In this document: in pieces, positions 35,007 to 45,656 of the stretch
Layout of the letters: every line of letters begins with the position of its first letter
Position numbering within the stretch: position 1 is the stretch's first letter
Origin: Sepioteuthis lessoniana
Taxonomy: Eukaryota > Mollusca > Cephalopoda > Myopsida > Loliginidae
Length of the DNA: 64,000 nucleotides
Direction of reading: 5' to 3'
Assembly (NCBI GenBank): GCA_963585895.1
Contig: OY757913.1
Location: 99,470,138-99,534,137 of the forward strand
Position numbers and translations under genes: made by a program
Notes under the pieces: generated by a model
Seen by the model: the letters and a program-made list of their open reading frames with translations, nothing else
Databases searched by the model: none
Told to the model about the DNA's origin: nothing

Positions 35007-35268
35007 AAGTAAAGTTGGCGACCTTAGTCGATGGTGATCCGAAGGCTCCCTTTTCGATAGCTACAACACCAAGGTGTAGGGGAGGGCGCCAATCCTTTCT
35101 CTGGATTGTTCCACTTTACCCTTGATCCGTACCTTATAATGCTAAGAGTTAAGCAAGGAGGCATCAAGTACCATTTTTGAGTCTTTGGTATGACTCGACC
35201 TGGGATTGAATCCAGGTCTCCCGGGCCATTGGCGAACACTCTAACCATCATGCCAATGTCCGGTTCTA
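35007..35268 (-). mobile_element. SINE family C, full-length
   Basis: Reversed copy with the best-preserved head: on the minus strand it begins 'ggacattggcatgatggtta', box A 'ggttagagtgttcgcc', box B 'ggattcaatcccagg', and ends 'gccaactttacttata'. Confidence 0.9.
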
Positions 35269-35289
35269 ATTTGGTATATGGTTTCAAGT

Positions 35290-35845
35290 AATTCAAGCAA
35301 TTATATGGTTTCATATAAGAAAAAGTGTGTTCAATGCCAAGGGGACTATTTAAAAGAGTAACTTATCATTCAGTGTTTATTTCTTTTAATATTAAAAAAG
35401 AAATTCTTTTAAAATTAAACTTCATTTGCGATACTTTTTGAACACATGTCATATCGTCAAGTATCATACTACGTTTTCTTTGGTGGTTTGTATTTTCTAC
35501 TTGTTGTTAAATCTCCAAATGGAGTTTCGATATTTATCACACCCTACCGGGAGCAACCGTAGCTGAATTCCTTGTGAATTAATCGATTTTTTTAAAAATA
35601 GAAAATCGTCTTATTGTTCCAACACCAGTTCAGAAAATTTTATGGCGACTGAAAGCTTATTCCTTGTGCGATTCTTTAAAATTGTCACTGAAAAACAGGG
35701 AGTTATTGAAATTATACTCTTTGGTAAACAATAATACAGGCTGAACATGAAAACACACACCAGTTGCGTTGCAGTGTGATAAACGCTATCTTGGATTTCG
35801 CTACCCGCTCGCAGTGGTAGGGAGGTATGCTCAGAGATTCGCTGG
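35290..35845. other. Unassigned sequence
   Basis: No recognisable gene or repeat. Confidence 0.4.
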
Positions 35846-35849
35846 GTTT

Positions 35850-36310
35850 ATTTCCAAAATTAAAATTTTAGGGGGCACAAGATCCCAGGTTTTGAGGGAG
35901 AGGGGAAGGGGTGCTGGTCTATGAGAACTAAGGGGCTCTAGCTAGCCACATTCACCGACCCATCCAACAGTACAATTGGTCATTCATTCTTCACCAAGCG
36001 CACTCCAATCACCAAAATACCACATTTTTGCTCCTTGAGAAAAGTCCTACTTAAAAACCCCAGATGAAAAAATGAATTTTATTTACAATGAATGATTTAT
36101 ATGCAATTTATGAAGGCGATGGGAATAGGAGAAAAAAACTGAAAGAAAAAGTAAAAATTAGAACAAATTAAAACCCCCGTTTGGTTTCCCTCCCATGCCC
36201 CCCCATCTATGAAAAGGAGGCCGACTGTTTTCCAGTCTCCGAGGGGACCGAAAAGAAGCTGGACCTTCCCTCGTGTGGAAGGGAAACTAAGCTAAAGGGG
36301 CAAATTAAAC
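35850..36310 (+). mobile_element. LTR-like repeat, family L
   Basis: 'tttatttccaaaattaaaat', 'gggtgctggtctatgagaac', 'ctagctagccacattcacc', 'cccccgtttggtttccctcc' and 'gaggccgactgttttcc' match the 7.33-7.78 kb copy in the same order. An open frame over its 3' part (36181-36459) has no domain and lies inside the repeat. Confidence 0.6.
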
Positions 36311-36479
36311 GTAGGGTAGGGAGCTGTGTGGGTGGTTTATGCAAGGATGAGAATATAAATATGAATTCCAAGATCTTCAGAAAAACGGGGCTCACAGAGA
36401 TTCGCTGGGGAGAAAATAAATATTTTGAGTTTATGCATCATATTTATAAACATTTTTAATGCTGAATGAGAATCGCGAA

Positions 36480-37460
36480 AGCGGAGAAGTGGGTGGAAAT
36501 TAAGATGATTAAATGCTGCGAGACAATGCCAGACTTGTGGCAGCAGCTAGCAACCTCACCTCCACCACCATCAGTACCAACATCAACAGCAACAACAAGC
36601 AAGAAAAAGCCAGCGATACTCTGGAACCTGGGAACCATCCAAACAATCCAGAAAAAGGATGGACCCCAGTTATAAGGGAAAAGAAAACTAACAACAGCAG
36701 CAACAGACTCAACAACAGAATTAGCTGCACCACCACCACCAGTTAAAACACCAACCGAGAAAACAACAGAAAAACCATCAACAGAAACAATACAATTAGA
36801 TCCGCAACCAACTTCATCACCCAGTTAAGAGCACAGGAAAAAAGCTAAAAAGAAAAGTTCAGAGGGACAACAGCCTGAGGAAATGGACAAAATCATGAAG
36901 CTTAAAAGGCGCAGAGACAGTGGCGAAACAAAAGCCGAAAAATTTTGCACACAGTCCATCCCCACCACAGAAAAAGAAAAAGAAATACATACACCCCCCA
37001 AAAGCCACTTCACAACAGTCCCCAATAGAAGTCCCATCACAACAACAGTCGTCAAAACAACCTCAAAATTTTCCTCCTCAACAATCCCTACTGCAACAAT
37101 CCCCTAATCACAAAATTCCCTTCTCTCCAACCCTCCCCTCTTTTCACCCCCAGGCTATTCCCCCGTTCTAAATCCCTTAATAGACTCTCCCCAGACCACT
37201 CATACCTCCAAAACCATCATAGAATCAATTCAGCCTAATTTAAAGATTCACAAGAACTTTTAGGAGTGACTTTGTGCTCTGCAGAAGCTGAAAACTGTCC
37301 AGCGGACTTTTAACTCCGTAGAGCACTCAAGCCACTTCTGGACATGAAACACATACCACTCACTTCACTTGTCCTGCGGACTGACGGGTGCTGGAGGACA
37401 ACTACGTTATCCTTTCAGCATACGGCAGCCGTAGCAGCGTTGGGGTCTCCTTAAAGCTGA
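36480..37460 (+). pseudogene. Possible ORF1-like low-complexity remains upstream of a Tx1-like endonuclease
   Basis: Ser/Thr/Gln/Pro/Lys-rich frames fill 36510-37170 (such as TSTTISTNINSN and QSPIEVPSQQQS). The sequence is CAA/CCA-rich and differs in composition from the surroundings. Just downstream lies a non-LTR endonuclease piece in the same orientation. An ORF1/gag-like origin is inference from position and composition only. Confidence 0.35.
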
Positions 37461-37757
37461 TGTAAATCTTGTTCTTGCACATGACGGGGGCTGGCTGGTT
37501 GAGGCTGAATGTTACCGTTAAAAGTTTAGAGTTCCAGGTGGCCGCAGTTTATGCGCCCAATATCGCTGCAGAGAGGGATTCCCTTTTTCGGTGGTTAGCG
37601 CCGATCGATTTTATGGTTCACCATGACTTGGTCGACAAGTTTCGTCTGGATCACCAAGGGAGGGAGATAGAGACGTGGCTAGATAGTTTTCCGTCTGTCC
37701 GTGCCAGATCCTATCAGGACAGAATCTTATTTAGAAGAGCTGACACTGATTTTTAAC
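37381..37757 (+). pseudogene. Tx1-like LINE endonuclease fragment, internally deleted
   Basis: The frame from 37469 reads KSLEFQVAAVYAPNIAAERD then SLFRWLAPI, the AVYAP strand of an APE-type endonuclease. It then jumps to MVHHDLVDKFRLDHQGREIE, TWLDSFPSVRARSYQDRILF and RRADTDF, the later strands with the (S/Y)-D-R-I-L motif. The segment that should hold the GDWN/GDFN catalytic motif is deleted. The element is 5'-damaged and lacks a reverse transcriptase here. Confidence 0.8.
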
Positions 37758-37794
37758 TTGAAACTTATTGTGCTCCTTGTATTTACAGTTAGTT

Positions 37795-37955
37795 GTCTAA
37801 ATTTCTGAGACGAAGCTTGATGATTTTAATCATTGAAGGTTTTCGGACAATTGTCTTCATCTTCATTGTTATTTCCACAATATTTCGGCCGATACGTCCT
37901 CCGGCCTTCTTCAGGTGTTTGTCGAACTCGGGAACCTACACGGAACTTCGAACTA
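37795..37955 (-). other. Penelope-LTR-like stem-loop, candidate hammerhead relic
   Basis: On the minus strand: 'cccgagttcgacaaacacct', then CTGAAGA, a GGCC/GGCC stem, GAAA, and 'attgtggaaataacaat' (a possible next stem). After that come 'gatgaagacaattg' and 'atcaagcttcgtctcag'. The + strand at 43.67-43.80 kb carries the same order. CTGANGA...GAAA is the hammerhead core pattern, but an extra A lies before stem II and the cleavage-site UH is not clear. Confidence 0.35.
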
Positions 37956-37979
37956 CGTCCTTTATTGAATCCACGGGGG

Positions 37980-38110
37980 CTACCTGTTCTGATTCCGTTA
38001 GCCATAACCGGGTACGAGTGTTAAGAATTTCTGTATTGTTACTCGCCTGCAGTCAGGATTGAACCTACAACCTCCAGATGATTGTCTCCTTAGAAGCTTA
38101 GGGAACCAAC
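37980..38110 (-). mobile_element. tRNA-like SINE piece, unclassified
   Basis: On the minus strand 'gtaggttcaatcctgactgc' fits box B and 'ctaaggagacaatcatctgg' lies upstream. No family member was identified elsewhere. Confidence 0.3.
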
Positions 38111-38125
38111 ACCTATAAGCGTTAC

Positions 38126-38393
38126 CATATTTACCAACCCCTCCGCTCAGGCAGGATATGACACAAGGTAAATTTTTAAGCGGAGTTTAACAGGTTTGAA
38201 TTCAGAGTTTTCCTTCTCCTAGACTAGTTGCCTCACCAAGGCAAAGAACCTAGTCTATCCTACTAATAATTGGATTCATACCTTTCCCAAGGGTATTAGT
38301 GCTATGTGAAATGTAATCAGTCTCGTCCAAGACTTGAACTCGTGTCAACGTGTCCATTTCTTACGATGATAACCATTACACCACGTGCACCTT
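38126..38393 (-). mobile_element. tRNA-derived SINE, family A, with 13-bp target-site duplication
   Basis: Reversed family A with a small internal deletion around 38267. CTATAAGCGTTAC lies at 38113-38125 and 38394-38406, a perfect duplication. Confidence 0.92.
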
Positions 38394-38439
38394 CTATAAG
38401 CGTTACGTTATATGTCCTATTTACAGTTAAAAAGAAACA

Positions 38440-38745
38440 GTGTCATGAGTATGACACTAAACTGCATCTGATAGAGAGGTTCCATTTCTAAATTTCGGAG
38501 GAATGTGGAGTACCCCTTCACTGCCATTAATCCCTGGTCTTAATCCCGGTGTTATAGTATCTGTTAGGGTCCCTTCTGTGGGTCAAGTAGATCTATTTAA
38601 AAATTATTTCTATTCGATGTAAACAAAGCAAAACAAAACAAAAAAAAACAACGTAAATATGAATGTACCTTGAACACGATTCCTTAACCTCTCGGTATAA
38701 GATAATCCGAGATGGATTGACAAGTTGTTAAAATAATTCAAAAAT
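38440..38745 (+). mobile_element. Family E-like element with the variant tail
   Basis: The head part ('gagtatgacactaaactgca', 'gtggagtaccccttcactgc', 'gggtcccttctgtgggtcaa') continues to 'tataagataatccgagatgg' and 'attgacaagttgttaaaat'. It therefore ends in the AATCCC-type tail. This shows the same head joined to a different tail. Confidence 0.6.
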
Positions 38746-38895
38746 GAAAATGAAAATGATTATCCGTATGCCCCCCCCCCACCTCATGAGCTAATATGTC
38801 AGAAAGATCGAGTTTACTGGTCGGACAAGTTAAATTAAAGATAAGAAAGTAAGGACCAGTACCTGTTTTCCCTTCTCTTAATTTCGGGTGATTTT

Positions 38896-38975
38896 TGATT
38901 AGATGTGTCACAATGCCGAATGAATGGGGTATCTAATGAGACAGGAACTCGCTCGTGAAGGTTTCAAAGTCAAGC
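38896..38975 (-). mobile_element. SINE family D fragment
   Basis: 'gatgtgtcacaatgccgaat', 'gaatggggtatctaatgaga' and 'gaactcgctcgtgaaggttt' match the reverse of the D unit. Confidence 0.6.
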
Positions 38976-39019
38976 TCACTGATCATTAAATTATCCGAGG
39001 TGACCTTGAATAAGATTTG

Positions 39020-39330
39020 GCAGGTTATTTGGTTTAATGGTATATCAACCCTTGATGGTTATTTCATGCCAAATCCGGTTATATATATATATATATATAT
39101 AATGATTTGTAAGCAAATAGTTCGTCGGTAACTTTGTTTCTAAATCAGTTAGAGCTCATTTATTAGCGCATAATTAATGTTAATTAATATTAATAATTAA
39201 TATTGCCAAGACTATATGATATTAATCATTTGTTTGCACATAGTTAAATATTTTCAAGTATTTTCATTTAAGTATTCCTATCTAATACGAACAATTTGCA
39301 CATAGCTGTATAGTTTCAAATAACTAATAT
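39020..39330 (-). mobile_element. Family E tail and inner repeats, reversed
   Basis: 'tttggtttaatggtatatca' and 'acccttgatggttatttc' form the tail. A TA run and inner units ('catttgtttgcacatagtta') follow. Confidence 0.65.
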
Positions 39331-39369
39331 CAATCCTTGATAAATGATTCACCTATTTGACCTATTGAT

Positions 39370-39480
39370 AAGACCATAACAAGCACTATCACTTCGGATC
39401 AGAGTGGACCTGGGAGTAATGGTAATGAAAGTGTACACCCAATCTCCAGGACAGGAGCCTCACATGCAGCTTAATTTCAT
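39370..39480 (-). mobile_element. Family E head fragment, reversed
   Basis: 'cacttcggatcagagtggac', 'gggagtaatggtaatgaaa' and 'ggagcctcacatgcagc' are a reversed head. Confidence 0.65.
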
Positions 39481-39499
39481 ACCCAAGATACTCAAGCCC

Positions 39500-40190
39500 A
39501 ATAGGCTGAGTTGGGGGAGCTGTAAAATACGCCGACTGCATCTCTGCAGAGGGATAAGACTCACCCAACGAGTGTTTTGTGGCCCACTCGGCTGGAGCTG
39601 TAGAATACACCGACTTTATCTCTGCAGAGGTGTGAGATCCCACCAACGAGTGTCCAAGATATGACACTAAATAATCTGATAACGAGGCTCCAGCACTGGA
39701 GCTTCAGGGAATGCGGAGTACCCCTTCATTGTAACCGCTCCCAGGTCCACTCTGCCCGGAGTGGTAGCACCTGATTGGGTCATATCTATGGGTCAAATAG
39801 AAGTGTTTGACATTTAAACTGAGTGAAAATAAATGATTGGTGCTAAACTGAATTGTTTGAAATAGAACTGTTAGATCATTTAACTGTATGTAAACAAATG
39901 ACTGATATTTAATTGAATTGTTTGTGGTACATAGCAATACTTGGAACCATTTAACTGTGTGCAAAAGAAGGAGCTTAGGTTCATTTAAAAAAGTTATCAA
40001 CAAAATGTGTTTTCAAATCATGTATATCTAATATATATGTATAAAGAGGATTTGGCATTAAATAACCTTCAATGGTTGATATGCCATAAAACCAAACCAA
40101 ACCAAATCTTATATATTTAATATATATGTATAAAGAGGATTTGGCATTAAATAACCTACAGTGGTCGATACGCCATAAAACCAAACCAAG
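39500..40190 (+). mobile_element. Composite element, family E, with duplicated head start and duplicated tail
   Basis: The first about 90 bases of the head occur twice (about 39503 and 39588: 'gctgtaaaatacgccgact' and 'gctgtagaatacaccgact'). Inner repeats run to about 40000. Two tail monomers lie in tandem, their anchors at 40046 and 40135, exactly 89 bases apart. Confidence 0.85.
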
Positions 40191-40194
40191 ATAT

Positions 40195-40640
40195 TCATAT
40201 TTGTTTGCACACAGTTAAATTATTTCAAGCATTGCTATCTAATACTAATGACTCTATCTATTATTAATAATTTGTTTGCACATAATTTAAATGGTTTCAA
40301 GTATTGTAATCTCAGTGCAACTGCTCCTTAGCCATCGCCTTTAAGCACCTTTAACTTGAAATAGAGTTGGTTATTTGTTTTTCACAAATGCAATTTGAAA
40401 ATATGATCAGGACAATCATGTAGGTGCAAATGTTTGATATAACAAGCTGATTGATCGGATCGGGCCTTTCCGACTTGCAGTTCACTTAACCTCTTCGGTT
40501 ACCAGGTCAGTGACTACTCAGTCACCAGGATCCTGTCCTCAAGCATTACGGCCAACGGGTAGCTTCTTTGGAGTCAGTCGTGGCGCAAGGTGGGAGCTCT
40601 TACCCTTCTGCAGTCGGCGTATTCTAAAGCTCCGGCTGAC
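40195..40640 (-). repeat. Family E inner-tract and head remains, reversed
   Basis: 'gtttgcacacagttaaatta' and related units run to about 40310. 'cttctgcagtcggcgtattc' near 40606 is the start of a head on the minus strand. Confidence 0.45.
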
Positions 40641-40649
40641 AATACGGTG

Positions 40650-42360
40650 TATAAATCAGTATTGTTTTCGGGTGTTCAAATCTAAAATGTGTGTTTGTTC
40701 AATCCTTTGAATAATTTGCAGGTTTTGGAAAATCTTGTTATATACCTGTCTCGTACGTCCGTGAGGTAAATCGTACTTTCCACGGGTCATTAAACCTAAG
40801 ATACTTCCTCTTATGTATAAGATTCGCTCGATGTAACAGCAAGTAAGAACTTGTCCCGTCTACACGATAAAAATAGAACCAACTAATAAATTATTTGAGA
40901 CTGGAGTGTCGTAGGATGAAAAACATGTTTTGTTAAGTTTTAAATTCTTTGTCGACAGACTACAGTTGCTTCAGGTACTTGGATAGTTAAATAATTGTCA
41001 GTACTTGACTTCCCCCCACCACCAAGAAGCGATTCATTTGGTTTGTGAAGTGTTAAAGCTGAAGACAACAACGAGAAAGGTATTTGTAAGTCTTTGTTCT
41101 GAAATTATATTACGAGTACAATAATGGCTTTTTTATACTGCATTCTGACGCTGTAGTAGTTTCGAACATCGTTCAACATTATTCAGTTTTTCTTCATTTG
41201 GAGCCACTCTGTCCTTTAAAATGGTCTTTTGTTCCCTCGGCAATTTGCCAGAACATTTTGGATATAAACTTCACCTTTTTATTAAAAAGGTACAACAATT
41301 TGATTTAAAATCTAATCATTGATTTTGTTGTTGTTGTTGTTGTTGTTGTTTTATATAGATTTTAAAAAATCAGAATGCTTTAATTTGCATTAAACTTTTT
41401 AATCCAAATTTGATGATACGAATACAATGAGCAAATTTTTTAATATTTGAGTTAATAAGAATTATTCTAGACTGGAATAAAGTTCCAGAACTTCCTCATA
41501 ATTCTTCGTTTATCGTCGTGTGGTTTTATTGATTTTGAAAGTTTTATAAGTCAAATTTTGCCTGGGCTTGAAGGCAGAAAACTGACACCCACAGAAAATA
41601 CGAAGCTATTTAACTCACCAAACAAACAACCAAAATATCTTCAAAACTCGAGTACAGGTCGAATTTTGAAAACTTTTTAAAAGAATAAAATTAGTGTCGA
41701 TTAATATTTGGGCAAACATCATTAACTAAGCTTAACACAAGACCATAAGTGAGAATAGAATTCAATAATAATAGCCAGTTGTCGGGGATATTACGAGATG
41801 TGTCTAAAGTATAAAATAAAGTTTGGAGGCAGTACGTGTTCCTCGCAAGTAATTTCCCTAACAAAACAAAAACAAAACCTGAATAACTTTAGAATAAAGG
41901 TTTATTATTCAGGTGGAACATTGTACCAAAGAACTCACAATGTTATTGTTTTTGCCTTTGGTGTAAGGAGAAATGGGAATGTCTTTGCTAGACAGCGTGG
42001 CGCCTCTCAGGTTTTGGTGGGTAAGGGACCAGTCCAGTAGCGTAGTTTCCTTGTTGTTAGCGGCGAACTCTCTGGTGAATTGGTCCATCGCTTTCTTTTT
42101 ATAACTCCTAAGAGGATCAAAACGGATATGAATGTTTTTTTTTGGGGGGAAAGTACTTGATTGGTTAAAAAATCTATGGGCGCGAATTTTGTGTATTGTG
42201 GTTTGGATCCTTTCTTTTTTCTAGAATGTTCTAATGTTTGTTGATTGGTTTAAAAATGTGAGTGCGAATTTTGTGTATGTATATGAAATTTACGCTACTG
42301 GGTCATAATTTTCTTAGAGCGAAAATGGTAAGGAAAAAAGCTATATTTCACTTAGAAAAT
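40650..42360. other. Unassigned sequence
   Basis: A long stretch with no recognised repeat family except (TTG)n at 41323-41350. The open frame at 41798-42040 has no domain. This is one of the few repeat-poor stretches, so an unrecognised exon or regulatory sequence could lie here. Confidence 0.4.
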
Positions 42361-42364
42361 TAGT

Positions 42365-42625
42365 TGCTTTATTTCTCCTAAAAAGTAATATTTACAAATT
42401 TTGGGGAGCACAAGGCTCCAAGTTTTGAAGAGGAAGGGGTGCTGGTCTATGAAAATTAAGGAGCCCTAGTTAGCCACATTCGCCGACCCATTCAACAATA
42501 CAATTGGTCATTCATTCCTTCATTCTTCACCAAGCGCGCTACAACCACCAAAACACCACATTTACTCGATGAGAAAAGTCCTACTTAAAAACCCCGGATG
42601 AACAAATGAATTTTATTTAGAAAAT
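42365..42625 (+). mobile_element. LTR-like repeat, family L, partial
   Basis: 'gctttatttctcctaaaaag', 'aggggtgctggtctatgaaa', 'gttagccacattcgccgacc' and 'gagaaaagtcctacttaaaa' match the first half of the family. Confidence 0.6.
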
Positions 42626-42994
42626 TACTAGCATTCACTAATTTCATATCTCAAAGGTCAGTCTATACACACGTTCAACTTTTACACGAGCTTCAACTAT
42701 AAATGAGATGTTAGCGATTGCAATGAATTGAACCGACTTGAACTCAGTTCTTTTGTTTTTGTATTGACATTTCAGATCCGCTGACGACTACTGAGATGAT
42801 GCGTCATCGACCACAAGTCGTAAATATTCTCCTGTCAGCCTAAAGACTCAGTAAGTTTTTGTATCGAAGAGAAACATCGAGACTGCATACAGAATTTCAT
42901 TGAAATCACATCATGGGGTGTACAGCCAGCCATTCGCATGTTGTTCTCAGGTAAACGATTTTCATTTTTTTCGATTTCTTTTAAAATTCATGTC

Positions 42995-43219
42995 CCCGGA
43001 GTAGTAGTAGTAGTAGTAGTACTTGTTAGGGTCCCATCTATAGGTAAAAAAGAATTAACCATCTAACTGTGAGTGTAAAAATAAAATGTCTTATGTTAGA
43101 ATTAATTGTTAGTGTTAAATAGCAATACATGAAACCATTTAACTATGTGCAAACAAATGAGCCCTGACTTATTTAAAATGTTACCGACAAACTATTTGTT
43201 TACAAATCGTATATATTTA

Positions 43220-43281
<62 letters not shown>

Positions 43282-43350
43282 AGGTTCTGGCATTAAATAA
43301 CCTACAAGGATTGAGATACTATAAAACCCTACCAACCAAAAAGTCAGGTC
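42995..43350 (+). mobile_element. Family E element, head-truncated
   Basis: A (TAG)n-expanded head end ('cttgttagggtcccatctat') is followed by inner repeats, a TA-TG microsatellite (43216-43277) and the tail 'ttctggcattaaataaccta' then 'caaggattgagatactataa'. Confidence 0.75.
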
Positions 43351-43669
43351 AATTTTGATTTGTTATAAACGTAACTTTAAACACTGGAGAGGTAGACGGT
43401 CTGTATTTCTTGACCAATTCTGTTTATCTTTTTTTCTTTTTGTTTAAATACCTTATTAATTGTCAGATTTAGTTTTAAAAAACCCTGCAGGCCCCGATAT
43501 TGTTTCAGATAAAAAGAAAAGATAAACCAAACTGGTAACGCCATGATTACATTCGCACAAAGAAGTGATAACACGCACACACACAAAACAAAACAAGCAA
43601 TAAAGTCCTTATACTGTAAAAACTGGAATAAAACTAAAACACGGATACCTTTGAAATATTTTTTCACTA

Positions 43670-43800
43670 TTAAGCTCCCGAGTTCGACAAAAAACACCTG
43701 TCGAAGGCTGAAGGACATATCGTCCGAAAAGTGACTATAACAAAGATGAAGACAACAATTCAATTAATGTAAAGGATAAAAATTATCAAGCTTCATCTAA
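43670..43800 (+). other. Penelope-LTR-like segment, + orientation
   Basis: 'cccgagttcgacaaaaaaca', 'cgaaggctgaaggacatatc', 'gtccgaaaagtgac', 'gatgaagacaac' and 'ttatcaagcttcatct' line up with the minus strand at 37.80-37.95 kb. A poly-A run follows at 43801-43817. Confidence 0.45.
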
Positions 43801-43841
43801 AAAAAAAAAAAAAAAAATTGACAATATTTTTCTAACTCAAA

Positions 43842-44358
43842 AAAAAAAAGTGATTTCTTTATCAATTTGATAAGTAAAACATTACATTCATTACACCGGC
43901 CGGCTTTATTTCCAAAATGATATTTAAAAAACAAAGTAGCCTCGCGGAACCGGATGAGGTAAAGATGGTATTATATATAGCAGAGGAGTGTGGAATCCCC
44001 TGTTTTCATTGGCTGTTTACTAAAGGACAGATGTCCATAAAAACGGCCGAAGTCCGGCCTTATTAGTTTTTTTTCTTTGCTTTGGTAGAGGCGCGAGCGT
44101 AGCACGTCGCGATCACGGAGGCGGTTTGGCTCTTTCAGAGTCATACCAGGGTTACTGTCAGAGCCGATATGATGCAGAAATAACCCGAAATCGGCAATGA
44201 AGACAGTGAATCACTGAAGACCTCCCTGATGCATCTAAGATGTATAATTGAAATTACTAATAAAAAAAAGTGATTTCTTTATTAATTTGATCAGTAAAAC
44301 ATTACATTCATTACACCGGCCGGCTTTATTTCCAAAATGATATTTAACAAACAAATAC
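43842..44358 (+). repeat. About 97-bp direct repeats 420 bp apart, enclosing a GC-richer promoter-like core
   Basis: 43842-43938 and 44262-44358 are near-identical ('agtgatttctttat', 'acattacattcattacaccg', 'gccggctttatttccaaaat'; offset exactly 420). Between them lie a TATA-like 'attatatatagcagagg' (about 43970), 'cattggctgttt' and a CpG-rich part ('gaggcgcgagcgtagcacg'). The second repeat runs straight into a family L copy. It may be a duplicated LTR/leader segment. Confidence 0.65.
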
Positions 44359-44530
44359 AATTTTGGAAAGCACAAAGCCACAAGCTTTTTTGTGGAGAGG
44401 GGAAGACGAGTGGTCTTGTTTAACTATGAATCTAAGGGGTCCTTAGCTAGTCACTTCGCCAACCCATTCATACAATAAGGCATTCATTCTTCACCAGGCA
44501 CGCCACAACCACCAAAAAACCACATTGGCC
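44325..44530 (+). mobile_element. LTR-like repeat, family L, partial
   Basis: 'gctttatttccaaaatgata', 'ggggaagacgagtggtcttg', 'ccttagctagtcacttcgcc' and 'caccaggcacgccacaacc' match the family start. Confidence 0.6.
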
Positions 44531-44539
44531 AGCATTTAT

Positions 44540-45010
44540 ACCAAGGGCTTGATCCTCCTTTCCCGGTTTTCTGGGGCCACCTGGTGTTCATGCCTGATCC
44601 CTTGGCAGGGATGAGTTAATAGCTTAGCCCCTGACCGCCCCAAAAGGAAAACGCCAACGGGACCAAGCCGTTTTTTTTGTAATATCCACGCATGAGGATC
44701 GATTCGTGTGTGGCCCCTCATCATAAAATGACCTTGTGTCAAATCCTGACTTGGTGGGAAGTCAGTTGAATACCCAACCCAACAATTATATGGTCCTAGA
44801 GGAACTTAGCTGCAGGAAATACCTGCTAGGCAGCGTTGAGTTTTTGGCTTGGTGCTTGAGGCGCCTCCATAAGAGAATACCAACGGAACCAAGTATTTTT
44901 ATAGCCATGCATGAATCTCGATTCGTGTGTGGCTCCTCGTTATAAAATGACCTTGTGTCATCAAACCTGACTTGGTGGGAAATCGGTTAAATGCTCTTTA
45001 CACTTGCTTG
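44540..45010. repeat. Unclassified dispersed repeat, two abutting copies
   Basis: 'atgagg(g)atcgattcgtgtgtgg' and 'ataaaatgaccttgtgtcaa', then 'ctgacttggtgggaa', occur at about 44690-44765 and again at 44905-44985. A related copy is at 62.72-62.91 kb. 'gaccgccccaaaaggaaaac' (44633) is related to 'ggcattcccctaaagagga' near 50.67 kb. Confidence 0.6.
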
Positions 45011-45149
45011 CAGAAAAAAGTCTTGTCCTGTGAGATGTTTTAATTTTTTAAATACAATTTGATGGTGATGATAAAAAGTCCTTTTTTTAACCGGCACGTC
45101 TGGATGTTTTACCCCAGAACGCCACTCTCTCTTTATAGAGATATATAAT

Positions 45150-45515
45150 GTATATAATCGTTTTTGTTTGTGGGTTTGCAGTAGACTTTAAAAGTATTTT
45201 GGGGGATTTAATTATCAGGATGTCCAGGAAGGATATGGTGTTATTGGATTCTTTTTTATATGTAAAGTTGATGGAGGATTCAACATTGCTTAATTTCTCT
45301 GTAATCTTTTCGATTTTTATGTTTTGGAACCGGAAAATAAGTATATCGTCAATATATCTAAAATATGTAGTGTTACTAAGTAGTCTGTATTTAAAAGGGC
45401 CGGATTCTAAAAAAAAAATGGACGGGCTAATATCCCGCTAAATGGGTTTCCCATAGGGAGCTCAGATTTCTATTTATAGAATTCATTAAATTTGAAAAAA
45501 GTCATGTTAGCTGTG
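45150..45515 (-). pseudogene. Penelope-like reverse transcriptase fragment with YIDD box
   Basis: Reading the minus strand from about 45515: NTANMTFFKFNEFYK, an in-frame TAG, then KSELPMGNPFSGILARPFFF, LESGPFKYRLLSNTTYFRYI, DDILIFRFQNIKIEKITEKL, SNVESSINFTYKKESNNTIS and FLDILIIKSPKILLK. LPMG(N/S)P(F/L)SGILA and the catalytic YIDD, followed by F(T/E)-E-...-FLDI, are characteristic of Penelope-like elements. The rest of the enzyme is absent, and a (TG)n run abuts the 5' side. It is a dead fragment. Confidence 0.88.
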
Positions 45516-45550
45516 TTTCGAGATGTCGATCAAGGTGTTTAACAAAATAT

Positions 45551-45577
45551 ACGTGTGTGTGTGTGTGTGTGTGTGTG
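45551..45577. repeat. (TG)n microsatellite
   Basis: About 13 GT units. Confidence 0.95.
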
Positions 45578-45656
45578 AAAATTCTATTCATCTGTCTCGT
45601 TAAGCTGGATTTATCACTCTGATCTTTTTCCATTTTGTATCTCTTTCCACATATTA

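Noticed and set aside
36181..36459. 92-codon + frame as a gene
   Set aside because: Its first part is the 3' portion of the LTR-like family L, which recurs at 7.7 kb with frame-breaking differences.
39389..39667. Overlapping frames on both strands
   Set aside because: They fall entirely in duplicated family E head sequence, which has no conserved frame among copies.
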